From Geobacter sp. (GTDB lineage: Bacteria > Desulfobacterota > Desulfuromonadia > Geobacterales > Geobacteraceae), in NCBI GenBank assembly GCA_003490025.1, contig DNJC01000039.1:1-8505 (forward strand): DNA of 8,505 nucleotides. The letters are read 5' to 3'. Shown piece after piece: positions 1 to 5,899 of the stretch. Position numbers and translations under genes: made by a program. The notes beneath the pieces are model-generated. The model saw only the letters and a list, made by a program, of their open reading frames with translations. It ran no database searches and was not told where the DNA came from. Position 1 is the stretch's first letter, and each line of letters begins with the position of its first letter.

Positions 1-378
1 CCCGTCGCTGCTCAGCTGGCTGTAGTACTTGGGGGACTTGAAGAAGCTGATCGGGAACAGCGTATTCCCCTTGTGTACCAGCACGAACTGTCCGTTTTCG
101 TAACCGACCGAGTAATTGGACTTGCGGCTCCACTTGAAGGGGCTCTTCAACCCGTTGGGGAGGATGAATCCGCTGGGAAATTCGGTGCCGACATGGGTTT
201 CCAGGTCCATCTCGAACCCGCCGTGCACCTGTTCCTGGTGATCGATGTCCTGCAGCTTCTTCAGTGCCGTCGGATCGTAGTTGACGCCGTCGATGGACAG
301 GTCCGCCTTGATGAGCAATTCCTTGTACAGATCGCTGCCGGCTGTTGCCTTTTCCAGCTTGAGGGGGGGTAATGCCAT
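1..378 (-). CDS. Probable radical SAM protein, N-terminal part (runs off the window)
   Basis: The frame is open for 126 codons from ATG at 378 to the window edge, so the 3' part of the gene is missing. A strong Shine-Dalgarno, AAAGGAG, sits 6 bases before the ATG. The visible protein begins MALPPLKLEKATAG and has no signal peptide or membrane segment. It ends with the pattern LFPISFFKSPKYYSQLSSDG. A P-(I/V)-x-F-x-x-x-PK-(Y/F)-Y followed by SDG is, from memory, typical of the region just before the CxxxCxxC cluster motif in a group of radical SAM proteins. The cysteine motif itself would lie beyond the window edge, so the call is an inference from the N-terminus only. The gene follows a copy of the sulfur-locus hairpin/terminator element, which suggests co-regulation with the cys genes. 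Substrate and role are unknown. Confidence 0.45.
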   Translation of the reverse strand, partial: MALPPLKLEKATAGSDLYKELLIKADLSIDGVNYDPTALKKLQDIDHQEQVHGGFEMDLETHVGTEFPSGFILPNGLKSPFKWSRKSNYSVGYENGQFVLVHKGNTLFPISFFKSPKYYSQLSSDG

Positions 379-438
379 GTCAGTCTCCTTTGGATGTGTG
401 GTGATGTCCTAACGCATAAGAGGTCTTGTCAAACGCAA

Positions 439-484
439 GGAGGCCGGGGGAAAGATCCTCCCGGCCTCCAGTTGTCTGGTCAGC
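439..484 (-). promoter_or_regulatory. Element C: conserved small hairpin fused to a terminator-like stem, before the radical SAM gene
   Basis: Reading the minus strand, GCTGA (484-480) is followed by a 4-bp hairpin CCAG/CTGG with loop ACAA (479-468). A 10-bp GC-rich stem follows, GGAGGCCGGG (469-460) pairing with CCCGGCCTCC (448-439). The first two G bases of the large stem are the last two bases of the small hairpin, so the two structures compete at that junction. The sequence after the stem is TTGCGTTTG, a poor U-tract, so termination may be weak or conditional. The element lies between the yezD1 stop and the downstream gene, about 50 bases before the Shine-Dalgarno. I see no convincing promoter in 485-527, so it is probably met by read-through from cysK2-yezD1. 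It is the third copy of the element also found before metK and cysK2. Confidence 0.6.
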
Positions 485-527
485 ATGTGGGTCTGCAGAT
501 ATTGCCTGAATCCGGTATGCAGCTGAG

Positions 528-710
528 TTAAATGCCGCTGCCGTCGATGTGACCGACCCGGTTCAGACGGATTTTTTCGTTCTTGTCCACCTGGATGACC
601 CTTCCGTCCTGCACCACGAGGCTCAGGGTTCCGAAGCGGATGGTCTTGAGAGCATCCCTTACCAGCTTTTCCAGGTCCCGGGTCCAAGGATCGGTAGAGG
701 TCGCCGCCAT
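528..710 (-). CDS. YezD-family small protein (DUF2292), copy 1
   Basis: This 60-residue protein has the core IRFGTLSLVVQDGRVIQVDKNEKIRL (residues about 23-48, given here only to identify the family's pattern of an IR-(F/Y)-G stretch, then VxDG, then a QxxKxEKxR tail). This matches the YezD/DUF2292 family of about 50-60 residues, which commonly sits beside sulfate-uptake and cysteine genes. Its molecular function is not established as far as I know. The ATG at 710 is one base after the cysK2 stop codon (TGA at 714-712), so translation is probably coupled; the sequence GAAGGG at the cysK2 end is a modest ribosome site. A longer start at 791 would run inside cysK2 and is rejected. A second copy lies at 8251-8412. 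Copy 1 has an extra C-terminal tail of about 11 residues that copy 2 lacks. Confidence 0.85.
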   Translation of the reverse strand: MAATSTDPWTRDLEKLVRDALKTIRFGTLSLVVQDGRVIQVDKNEKIRLNRVGHIDGSGI

Positions 711-711
711 A

Positions 712-1665
712 TCAAAGCCCTTCAAATAGTGCGGTGGACAGGTAGCGCTCGGCCCCGTCCGGCAGCACGACCACGATGGTCTTCCCGGCAAATTCGGGGA
801 GCCAGGCGAGCCGGACCGCTGCCGCGACCGCGGCGCCCGAGGAGATCCCTACCAGCAGCCCCTCCTCCCTGGCCAAGCGCTTGGCGTAGTCTATTGCCTC
901 GTCGCTTGTCACCTGCTCTACCCGGTCCACGACCGTGAGGTCCAAGGTGTCCGGTATGAAACCGGCACCGATGCCCTGGATCTTGTGCGGTGCGGGGTTG
1001 ATCTCCAGGCCCGCCAGCTTCTGGCTGATGACAGGGCTTTCCCGCGGTTCCACGGCGACCGCCAGGATCTGCTTTCCCCTGGTGTTCTTCAGGTAGCGCG
1101 AAACGCCGGTTATGGTGCCGCCGGTGCCGACTCCTGCCACCAGGACATCGACCGCTCCATCGGTGGCGTCCCAGATCTCGGGCCCGGTTGTTTTTTCATG
1201 GATCGCCGGATTAGCCTGGTTCTTGAATTGCTGCGGCAGAAAGTACTTCCCGGGTTCCGCAGCTGCGATCTCCTCAGCCCTGGAGATGGCGCCTTTCATC
1301 CCCTCGGCAGCCGGTGTCAGGATAAGGTTGGCGCCCAGGGCTGCCAGGATCCTCCTGCGCTCGATGCTCATGGACTCGGGCATGGTAAGAGTAAGCTTGT
1401 AGCCTCGGGCCGCCGCTACATAGGCAAGGGCGATGCCGGTATTGCCGCTGGTCGGTTCGATGATCTCCACTCCCGGTTTGAGTACGCCGCGCTGCTCGGC
1501 GTCCCAGATCAGGTTGGCCCCGATTCGGCATTTGACCGAGTACGCCGGGTTGCGCCCTTCGATCTTGGCGAGCACCGTCGCCTTGGCGCCTGCGGTCACA
1601 TGGTTGAGCTGCACCAGGGGGGTGTTCCCGATTGACTGTGAGTTGTCAGCAAAGATATGACTCAT
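712..1665 (-). CDS. cysK: Cysteine synthase (O-acetylserine sulfhydrylase), enterobacterial CysK type
   Basis: This 317-residue PLP enzyme makes cysteine from O-acetylserine and sulfide in the cytoplasm. The Schiff-base lysine is K45 in the motif NPAYSVKCRIG. The substrate loop TSGNTG is at 72-77, the PLP phosphate loop GVGTGGT at 178-184, the GIGAGFIP motif at 231-238, and the C-terminal GISSG segment near 273-277. The NPxxSVKCRIGAN block and the MSxIFxDNS start are those of E. coli CysK rather than the more widespread NPGGSVKDR type seen in the second copy at 4927-5868. The protein ends at LFEGL, slightly short of the E. coli tail. The ATG at 1665 has Shine-Dalgarno GGAG 7 bases upstream. 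The gene has its own promoter and attenuator-like leader (element B) and is followed one base later by yezD copy 1. A cystathionine beta-synthase is excluded by length and motifs. Confidence 0.96.
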   Translation of the reverse strand: MSHIFADNSQSIGNTPLVQLNHVTAGAKATVLAKIEGRNPAYSVKCRIGANLIWDAEQRGVLKPGVEIIEPTSGNTGIALAYVAAARGYKLTLTMPESMSIERRRILAALGANLILTPAAEGMKGAISRAEEIAAAEPGKYFLPQQFKNQANPAIHEKTTGPEIWDATDGAVDVLVAGVGTGGTITGVSRYLKNTRGKQILAVAVEPRESPVISQKLAGLEINPAPHKIQGIGAGFIPDTLDLTVVDRVEQVTSDEAIDYAKRLAREEGLLVGISSGAAVAAAVRLAWLPEFAGKTIVVVLPDGAERYLSTALFEGL

Positions 1666-1771
1666 TTCATTTCTCCTTTTTGGGCTGCCTTCGGTTCAGG
1701 TCCCGGGTCTGCCGTTCAATGCAGGACGGCGTTTCGGCACGGCCACCGCCACTCATCACGACGCTAAAATC

Positions 1772-1825
1772 AAAAAAAAAGAGGCCGAGAGAATGTTCTC
1801 TCGACCTCTGGTTTGTCCAGTCAGC
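1772..1825 (-). promoter_or_regulatory. Element B: conserved small hairpin plus intrinsic terminator in the cysK2 leader (attenuator)
   Basis: On the minus strand GCTGA (1825-1821) leads into the 4-bp hairpin CTGG/CCAG with loop ACAAA (1820-1808). A 12-bp stem then runs from 1808 to 1797 against 1792 to 1781, with loop ACAU and one G-U pair, followed directly by nine U residues (1780-1772). This is a textbook rho-independent terminator. It lies downstream of a good promoter and about 105 bases before the cysK2 start, so it terminates a short leader RNA rather than the previous gene. The small hairpin has C-G/U-A/G-C/G-C pairs where elements A and C have C-G/C-G/A-U/G-C, two compensatory changes that preserve pairing. 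The base at 1808 is shared by the two hairpins. The controlling signal (metabolite, protein or uncharged tRNA) is not visible. Confidence 0.75.
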
Positions 1826-1831
1826 CTTTAG

Positions 1832-1846
1832 TATACCAAGTGTATA
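1832..1846. promoter_or_regulatory. Candidate operator dyad TATAC-N5-GTATA at the cysK2 promoter
   Basis: A perfect inverted repeat, TATAC then 5 bases then GTATA, lies just downstream of the predicted -10 box, where transcription should start and 7 bases before the leader element B. A dyad at this position would fit a repressor site. I did not find the same dyad at the other two regulatory regions, and the regulator is unknown. Confidence 0.4.
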
Positions 1847-1849
1847 GAC

Positions 1850-1879
1850 CTTATATAATAGTACCGCCGGTGCTGTCAA
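1850..1879 (-). promoter_or_regulatory. cysK: Sigma-70-type promoter for the cysK2 leader
   Basis: A perfect -35 box TTGACA (1879-1874) is followed by a -10 box TATAAG at 1855-1850 (18-base spacer) or the overlapping TATATA at 1857-1852 (16-base spacer). The predicted start is near 1843, giving an untranslated leader of about 180 bases that contains element B. Transcription is toward cysK2. Confidence 0.65.
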
Positions 1880-1908
1880 GCTGATTTTTTCTTTGTTGGG
1901 ATGCAGGC

Positions 1909-1936
1909 CCGGCGCTCCCATTTGGAGTGACGCCGG
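1909..1936 (-). terminator. Strong hairpin immediately after the cysA stop, without a U-tract
   Basis: Directly after the cysA stop codon CCGGCG pairs with CGCCGG (6 bp), enclosing an inner CTCC/GGAG pairing with a 3-base bulge. No run of T follows on the minus strand, so it is not a canonical intrinsic terminator. It may instead mark or protect the 3' end of the cysTWA mRNA. The promoter for cysK2 begins about 30 bases further on. Confidence 0.4.
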
Positions 1937-3007
1937 CTAGATCTGGTAGTCGTCGACGAAGACGCGCATCTTGCGCGCCCTGGCGTAGACCTTCTCGCCT
2001 ATGGTCAGCTGCAGCCTGTCCGCCTCCTCCCTGGGAAGATCGACCTCGATGGTGCGGTCGCCCTCGGGAAGCGTCAGGTCGACCCGTACCAGGGGGCCGA
2101 CGGACAGCAGGTAGCGCACCTGGGCCTGCATGGAGCCGGGGTCGGTCGACTCCCTCTCGATGGCGATGTCGTGCGAGCGGACGTAGCCTACGGCCGGTGC
2201 GTCGTTGGCGGAAGCGTGCTCGGGCGAGGAGAGGCTGACTCCTCCCATCTGAACCGTACCCTTGTGCGCCCTCCCCTGGAAGAGGTTCACGTTGCCGAGG
2301 AAATCGAAGACAAAGGGGGTGGCCGGGCGGTCGTACACCTCGGAGGGGGTCCCCTGCTGCTCGATGCGCCCCTGGTTCATGACGACGATCCGGTCGGCGA
2401 CCTCGAGCGCCTCCTCCTGGTCGTGGGTGACGAAGACGCTGGTGACATGGATCTCGTCGTGCAGGCGCCGCAGCCATCTGCGCAGCTCCACCCTCACCTT
2501 CGCGTCGAGGGCGCCGAACGGCTCGTCGAGGAGCAGGACCTGCGGCTCCACGGCAAGGGCGCGGGCGAGCGCCACGCGCTGCCTCTGGCCGCCGGAGAGC
2601 TGGGCGGGGTACCGGTCGGCAAGCTGTTCCAACTGGATCAGCTTCAGCAGGGTCAGGACCTTGTCCCGGATCTCCTTCTTGCCGGGGCGCTCCTTTCTCG
2701 GCTTCACGGTCAGGCCGAAGGCGATGTTTTCGAACACCGTCATGTGCCGGAACAGGGCGTAGTGCTGGAACACGAAGCCGACCTGGCGTTCCTGTACCTG
2801 ACGCTTGGTGGCCTCCACCCCGTTGAAGAGGATACGGCCGCTGTCGGGAGTCTCCAGCCCCGCGATGATGCGCAGAAGCGAGGTCTTGCCCGACCCCGAA
2901 GGGCCGAGGAGCGCTACCAGTTCCCCGGAAGGGACCTTCAGGCTCACGTCGCTCAGTGCCGCAAAGCCCCCGAATGTCTTGCTGACTCCCTCGATATCGA
3001 TGCTCAT
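1937..3007 (-). CDS. cysA: Sulfate/thiosulfate ABC transporter ATP-binding subunit
   Basis: This 356-residue protein is the ATPase that drives sulfate/thiosulfate import through the CysT-CysW membrane pair. Walker A GPSGSGKT is at 35-42, the Q-loop glutamine is Q81, the signature LSGGQ is at 137-141, Walker B LLLDE at 158-162 is followed by the D-loop GALD, and the switch histidine is H195 in VFVTHD. The last 120 residues or so form the C-terminal regulatory extension usual in CysA. The length is close to E. coli CysA (about 365). The ATG at 3007 is four bases after the cysW stop, with AAGGAAAGG just upstream, so the three transporter genes are one operon. No key residue is missing. Molybdate or polyamine transporters share the fold, but the CysT/CysW partners settle the substrate class. 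Confidence 0.95.
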   Translation of the reverse strand: MSIDIEGVSKTFGGFAALSDVSLKVPSGELVALLGPSGSGKTSLLRIIAGLETPDSGRILFNGVEATKRQVQERQVGFVFQHYALFRHMTVFENIAFGLTVKPRKERPGKKEIRDKVLTLLKLIQLEQLADRYPAQLSGGQRQRVALARALAVEPQVLLLDEPFGALDAKVRVELRRWLRRLHDEIHVTSVFVTHDQEEALEVADRIVVMNQGRIEQQGTPSEVYDRPATPFVFDFLGNVNLFQGRAHKGTVQMGGVSLSSPEHASANDAPAVGYVRSHDIAIERESTDPGSMQAQVRYLLSVGPLVRVDLTLPEGDRTIEVDLPREEADRLQLTIGEKVYARARKMRVFVDDYQI

Positions 3008-3011
3008 AAAA

Positions 3012-3878
3012 CTACCTTTCCTTATCCGCGACTGGGACGGTCTGATGCATTTTCCACTCGGCCACCGTCTTTACAGCGAGGGTGACCAGGGCAAGCAGGG
3101 CAAGAATGGAGGCGACCGCGAACGCCGCCGCGTAACTGTACTCGTTGTAGAGAATCTCCACCTGGAGCGGGATCGTGTTGGTGGAGCCGCGCACATGCCC
3201 GGAGACGACCGAGACGGCGCCGAATTCACCCATGGCCCTCGCGTTGCAGAGGATCACGCCGTACAGGATGCCCCACTTGATGTTGGGGAAGGTGACGCGG
3301 AAAAAGGTCTGCAACCCGCTCGCCCCAAGGGTCAGCGCCGCCTCTTCCTCCTCGCGCCCCTGGGACTCCATGAGCGGGATCAGCTCCCTCGCGATGAACG
3401 GGAAGGTGACGAAGACGGTGGCGAGGATGATCCCCGGGACGGCGAAGATGATCTTGATGTCGTGCGCCTGCAGCCAGGGACCGAGCCACCCCTGCAGCCC
3501 GAAGATGAGCACGTAGATGAGCCCCGAGACCACCGGAGAAACCGAGAACGGGAGGTCGATCAGCGTGATCAGGAAGCTTTTCCCGGGGAAGCTGAACTTC
3601 GCGATGGCCCAGGAGGCGACGATGCCAAAGAAGAGGTTGGCGGGAACGCAGACGGCGGCGGTTATCAGGGTAAGGCGGATCGCCGAGAGCGTGTCCGGCT
3701 CCTTCAGGGCCTCGACATACGCTTGCCACCCCTTTTCGAGAGCCTGCGCGAAGACGGCCGCCAGCGGCATCAGCAGGAAGAGCGCCAGGAACGCTAGAGC
3801 CACCGTCAGCAGCAGGTAGCGCACCCACGCCGGCTCCGAGACCGTCCCGCTGTTTTTATGATTTCTGGTAACGTGCAT
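3012..3878 (-). CDS. cysW: Sulfate ABC transporter permease subunit CysW
   Basis: This 288-residue inner-membrane protein forms the sulfate channel together with CysT. Hydrophobic segments begin at about residues 21-45 and 66-92 and recur to the last at about 250-270. The cytoplasmic EAA loop that docks on CysA is at about 179-198 (EAA at 179-181, G185). The sequence GEFGAVSVVSG followed by TNTIPLQVEILYNEY (about 217-247) is characteristic of CysW rather than CysT. I chose the ATG at 3878 because GGAGAGG lies 6 bases upstream. The longer start at 3950 would overlap cysT and add 24 polar residues. The length then matches E. coli CysW (about 291). The gene follows cysT by 26 bases and precedes cysA by 4. 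Confidence 0.94.
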   Translation of the reverse strand: MHVTRNHKNSGTVSEPAWVRYLLLTVALAFLALFLLMPLAAVFAQALEKGWQAYVEALKEPDTLSAIRLTLITAAVCVPANLFFGIVASWAIAKFSFPGKSFLITLIDLPFSVSPVVSGLIYVLIFGLQGWLGPWLQAHDIKIIFAVPGIILATVFVTFPFIARELIPLMESQGREEEEAALTLGASGLQTFFRVTFPNIKWGILYGVILCNARAMGEFGAVSVVSGHVRGSTNTIPLQVEILYNEYSYAAAFAVASILALLALVTLAVKTVAEWKMHQTVPVADKER

Positions 3879-3904
3879 GATAGACCTCTCCGGTACAGCG
3901 TCCC

Positions 3905-4735
3905 CTACTCCGCGAAGCGCCTGCTCCATTTCTGCAAAACGTTGATGCAAAGAAGCAGCAGAAAGGAAACGACCAGCATCACGGTGGCGATGGCGGTGGC
4001 TCCGGCGTAATCGTACTGTTCCAGCTTGGTGATGATGAGGAGCGGCGTGATCTCCGAGACCATCGGCATGTTGCCGGCGATGAAGATGACCGAGCCGTAT
4101 TCCCCGACCGCGCGGGCGAAGGAAAGGGCAAAGCCGGTCAGGATCGCGGGGAGCATGGTCGGGAAGATGACCCGGCTGAAGATCTGCCAGCGGTTCGCGC
4201 CGAGGCAGGAGGCAGCCTCCTCGATCTCCTGGTCCAGCTCCTCCAGCACCGGCTGAACGGTGCGGACCACGAAGGGAAGCCCGATGAAGACCATGGCGAT
4301 CGCGATCCCCAGCGGGGTAAAGGCAACCTTGATCCCGTGCGGCTCGAGGTAGCGACCGAGCCAGCCGTTGGGCGAGTAGATGCTGGCGAGCGTGATGCCG
4401 GCCACCGCCGTCGGCAGCGCGAACGGGAGGTCGACCAGCGCGTCGATCAGCTTCTTGCCGGGGAAACGGTAGCGGACCAGCACCCAGGCGACCAGAACGC
4501 CGAAGAAGGCGTTGACGAGCGCTGCGGCGAGCGACGATCCGAAGGTGACGCGATAGGAGGCAAGTACCCGCGGCGCGCTTACGGCAGCGACGAACTGCTC
4601 CCAGGTGAGGGTGGCAGTCTTGAAGAACAGTGCAGAAAGGGGGATGAGCACGATGAGGCTCAGGTAGAAGACGGTGTAGCCAAGCGCCGGGGTGAAACCG
4701 GGTAGCACGTTATTTTTTCCGCTCGGCCAGGACAT
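3905..4735 (-). CDS. cysT: Sulfate ABC transporter permease subunit CysT (CysU)
   Basis: This 276-residue inner-membrane permease pairs with CysW. Hydrophobic stretches lie at about 16-38, 64-87, 97-119, 138-157, then two more after the EAA loop. The EAA loop is at about 172-190 (EAA at 173-175, G179) and binds CysA. The segment RAVGEYGSVIFIAGNMP is typical of CysT. The true start is most likely ATG at 4735, preceded by GGGGGAGGG and giving exactly the usual family length. The frame stays open upstream to a GTG at 4891, but that would place the start before the promoter -35 box and add 52 residues unlike the family. It is the first gene of the cysTWA operon, with its own promoter in 4810-4839. 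The matching binding protein gene (sbp) is about 3.7 kb away rather than adjacent. Confidence 0.94.
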   Translation of the reverse strand: MSWPSGKNNVLPGFTPALGYTVFYLSLIVLIPLSALFFKTATLTWEQFVAAVSAPRVLASYRVTFGSSLAAALVNAFFGVLVAWVLVRYRFPGKKLIDALVDLPFALPTAVAGITLASIYSPNGWLGRYLEPHGIKVAFTPLGIAIAMVFIGLPFVVRTVQPVLEELDQEIEEAASCLGANRWQIFSRVIFPTMLPAILTGFALSFARAVGEYGSVIFIAGNMPMVSEITPLLIITKLEQYDYAGATAIATVMLVVSFLLLLCINVLQKWSRRFAE

Positions 4736-4788
4736 GTACCCTCCCCCTCTACTTCGAAATAAAGCCAGCCATCGTTTTAGCTGCTTAG

Positions 4789-4805
4789 TCCATCGATTTA
4801 ATGGA
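4789..4805. promoter_or_regulatory. Inverted repeat TCCAT-N7-ATGGA at the cysT transcription start
   Basis: A perfect 5-bp inverted repeat with a 7-base spacer overlaps the expected +1 to +15 region of the cysT promoter. It could be a repressor operator or a small 5' hairpin in the mRNA. It does not match the TATAC-N5-GTATA dyad of the cysK2 promoter, so a common regulator is not supported by sequence. Confidence 0.35.
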
Positions 4806-4809
4806 TTGA

Positions 4810-4839
4810 TATTTACCACCATGGCGCTGGCAATGTCAA
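4810..4839 (-). promoter_or_regulatory. cysT: Promoter of the cysTWA operon
   Basis: The 191-base gap between cysK1 and cysT contains a perfect -35 TTGACA (4839-4834), an 18-base spacer, and a weak -10 TAAATA (4815-4810) preceded by TGG, an extended -10 feature. An A/T-rich stretch (about 4840-4860) upstream of the -35 resembles an UP element. The 5' leader is about 70 bases. The rest of the gap holds only a 5-bp ACCAC/GTGGT hairpin at 4887-4900 without a U-tract. No copy of the hairpin/terminator element is present here. Confidence 0.6.
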
Positions 4840-4926
4840 GAATAAAAATCAACTTTTTTGGTAGAGTAAGTGGAGCAGTATTCCCGACCACAGAAGTGGT
4901 AAATCATAGGAAGGTTGCGGGCGGCT

Positions 4927-5868
4927 TCAAGCCCCCTTCGCCTGGCGGTCGAAAAGCGGCGTGGAGAGGTAGCGTTCGCCGCTGTCGGGAAGGATAACAA
5001 CGACCCTTTTCCCCCGGTTCTCCTTGCGTGCGGCCACCTGCAGCGCCGCGAAGACGGCTGCCCCGCCGGAGATGCCGGCGAGAAGCCCCTCCGTGTTCGC
5101 CAGTCTGCGGCTCGCCTCGAAGGCCTGCTCTACCTTGACCTTGAACACCTCGTCCAGGATCGCGGAGTTCAGCACGTCGGGGACGAATCCGGCCCCGATC
5201 CCCTGGATCTTGTGCGGGCCGGGGATCCCCCCCGAGAGGACCGGGCAGTCGTGCGGCTCGACAGCTATCACCTGCAGCTCGGGGTTGCGGGCCTTCAGAA
5301 CCTCGCCGACGCCGGTCAGCGTGCCGCCGGTGCCGACCCCACCGACCACAATATCGACGTCGCCGTCGGTATCGTTCCAGATCTCTTCGGCAGTAGTGGC
5401 TCGGTGCACAGCAGCGTTCGCCCCGTTCTTGAACTGGGACGGAACAAAGGAGTTCGAGGTGCGCGCCGCCAGTTCCTCGGCCGCCTCGATGGGCCCCTTC
5501 ATTCCCCTGGCACCCGGCGTGAGGACGATCTCGGCGCCGTAGGCCGAGAGAAGTTTGCGCCGCTCCAGGCTCATCGTGTCCGGCATGGTGAGGATGAGCC
5601 GGTAGCCGCGAGCCGCCGCGACTAACGCGAGCGCGATACCGGTGTTGCCGCTGGTCGGCTCGATGATCACCGTCTCGTTGTCGATCAGTCCACGCTCCTC
5701 CGCCTCCCGGATCATGGCAAGGCCGATGCGGTCCTTGACGCTCCCACCGGGGTTGAACGCCTCGAGCTTCGCCAGCACCTCAGCCTCGACCTCGGCGGCG
5801 AAACGGTTCAGGCGCAGAAGCGGCGTCGCACCGATCAGTTCGGTCAGGCTGTTGTAAATTGGTGCCAT
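4927..5868 (-). CDS. cysK: Cysteine synthase (O-acetylserine sulfhydrylase), second copy, NPGGSVKDR type
   Basis: This 313-residue PLP enzyme catalyses O-acetylserine plus sulfide to cysteine. The PLP lysine is K45 in NPGGSVKDRIG, the substrate loop TSGNTG is at 72-77, the phosphate loop GVGTGGT is at 177-183, and KIQGIGAGFVP and GISGGAA follow. Length and motif order are normal for CysK. It differs from the copy at 712-1665 around the lysine (KDR instead of KCR) and in many other positions, so the two are ancient paralogues or of different origin, not a recent duplication. A strong AAGGAGG lies 8 bases before the ATG at 5868. The gene starts 31 bases after the NifH-like ATPase stop and is probably the last gene of the metK operon. 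A CysM-type thiosulfate-using role cannot be excluded from sequence alone. Confidence 0.95.
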   Translation of the reverse strand: MAPIYNSLTELIGATPLLRLNRFAAEVEAEVLAKLEAFNPGGSVKDRIGLAMIREAEERGLIDNETVIIEPTSGNTGIALALVAAARGYRLILTMPDTMSLERRKLLSAYGAEIVLTPGARGMKGPIEAAEELAARTSNSFVPSQFKNGANAAVHRATTAEEIWNDTDGDVDIVVGGVGTGGTLTGVGEVLKARNPELQVIAVEPHDCPVLSGGIPGPHKIQGIGAGFVPDVLNSAILDEVFKVKVEQAFEASRRLANTEGLLAGISGGAAVFAALQVAARKENRGKRVVVILPDSGERYLSTPLFDRQAKGA

Positions 5869-5899
5869 CAGGCGATCCTCCTTGCGCTACCGTTCCGGC

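Noticed and set aside
1667..1756. A 29-residue upstream ORF (minus strand) between element B and cysK2, ending one base before the cysK2 ATG and holding one cysteine codon.
   Set aside because: It has no ribosome site, only one cysteine codon rather than a run, and lies after the terminator, so a leader-peptide attenuation role is not supported. The overlap with the cysK2 start may be chance.
2171..3085. Long open frames on the plus strand opposite cysA, cysW and metK (for example 2171-3085, 2805-3797, 6803-7507).
   Set aside because: They are antisense shadows of GC-rich genes, with low-complexity charged sequences and no recognisable domains.
3905..4891. A longer cysT starting with GTG at 4891.
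   Set aside because: The start would lie upstream of the -35 box, and the added 52 residues do not look like CysT. ATG at 4735 has a strong ribosome site and gives the usual length.
4887..4900. ACCAC/GTGGT hairpin after cysK1 as its terminator.
   Set aside because: The stem is only 5 bp and no U-tract follows.
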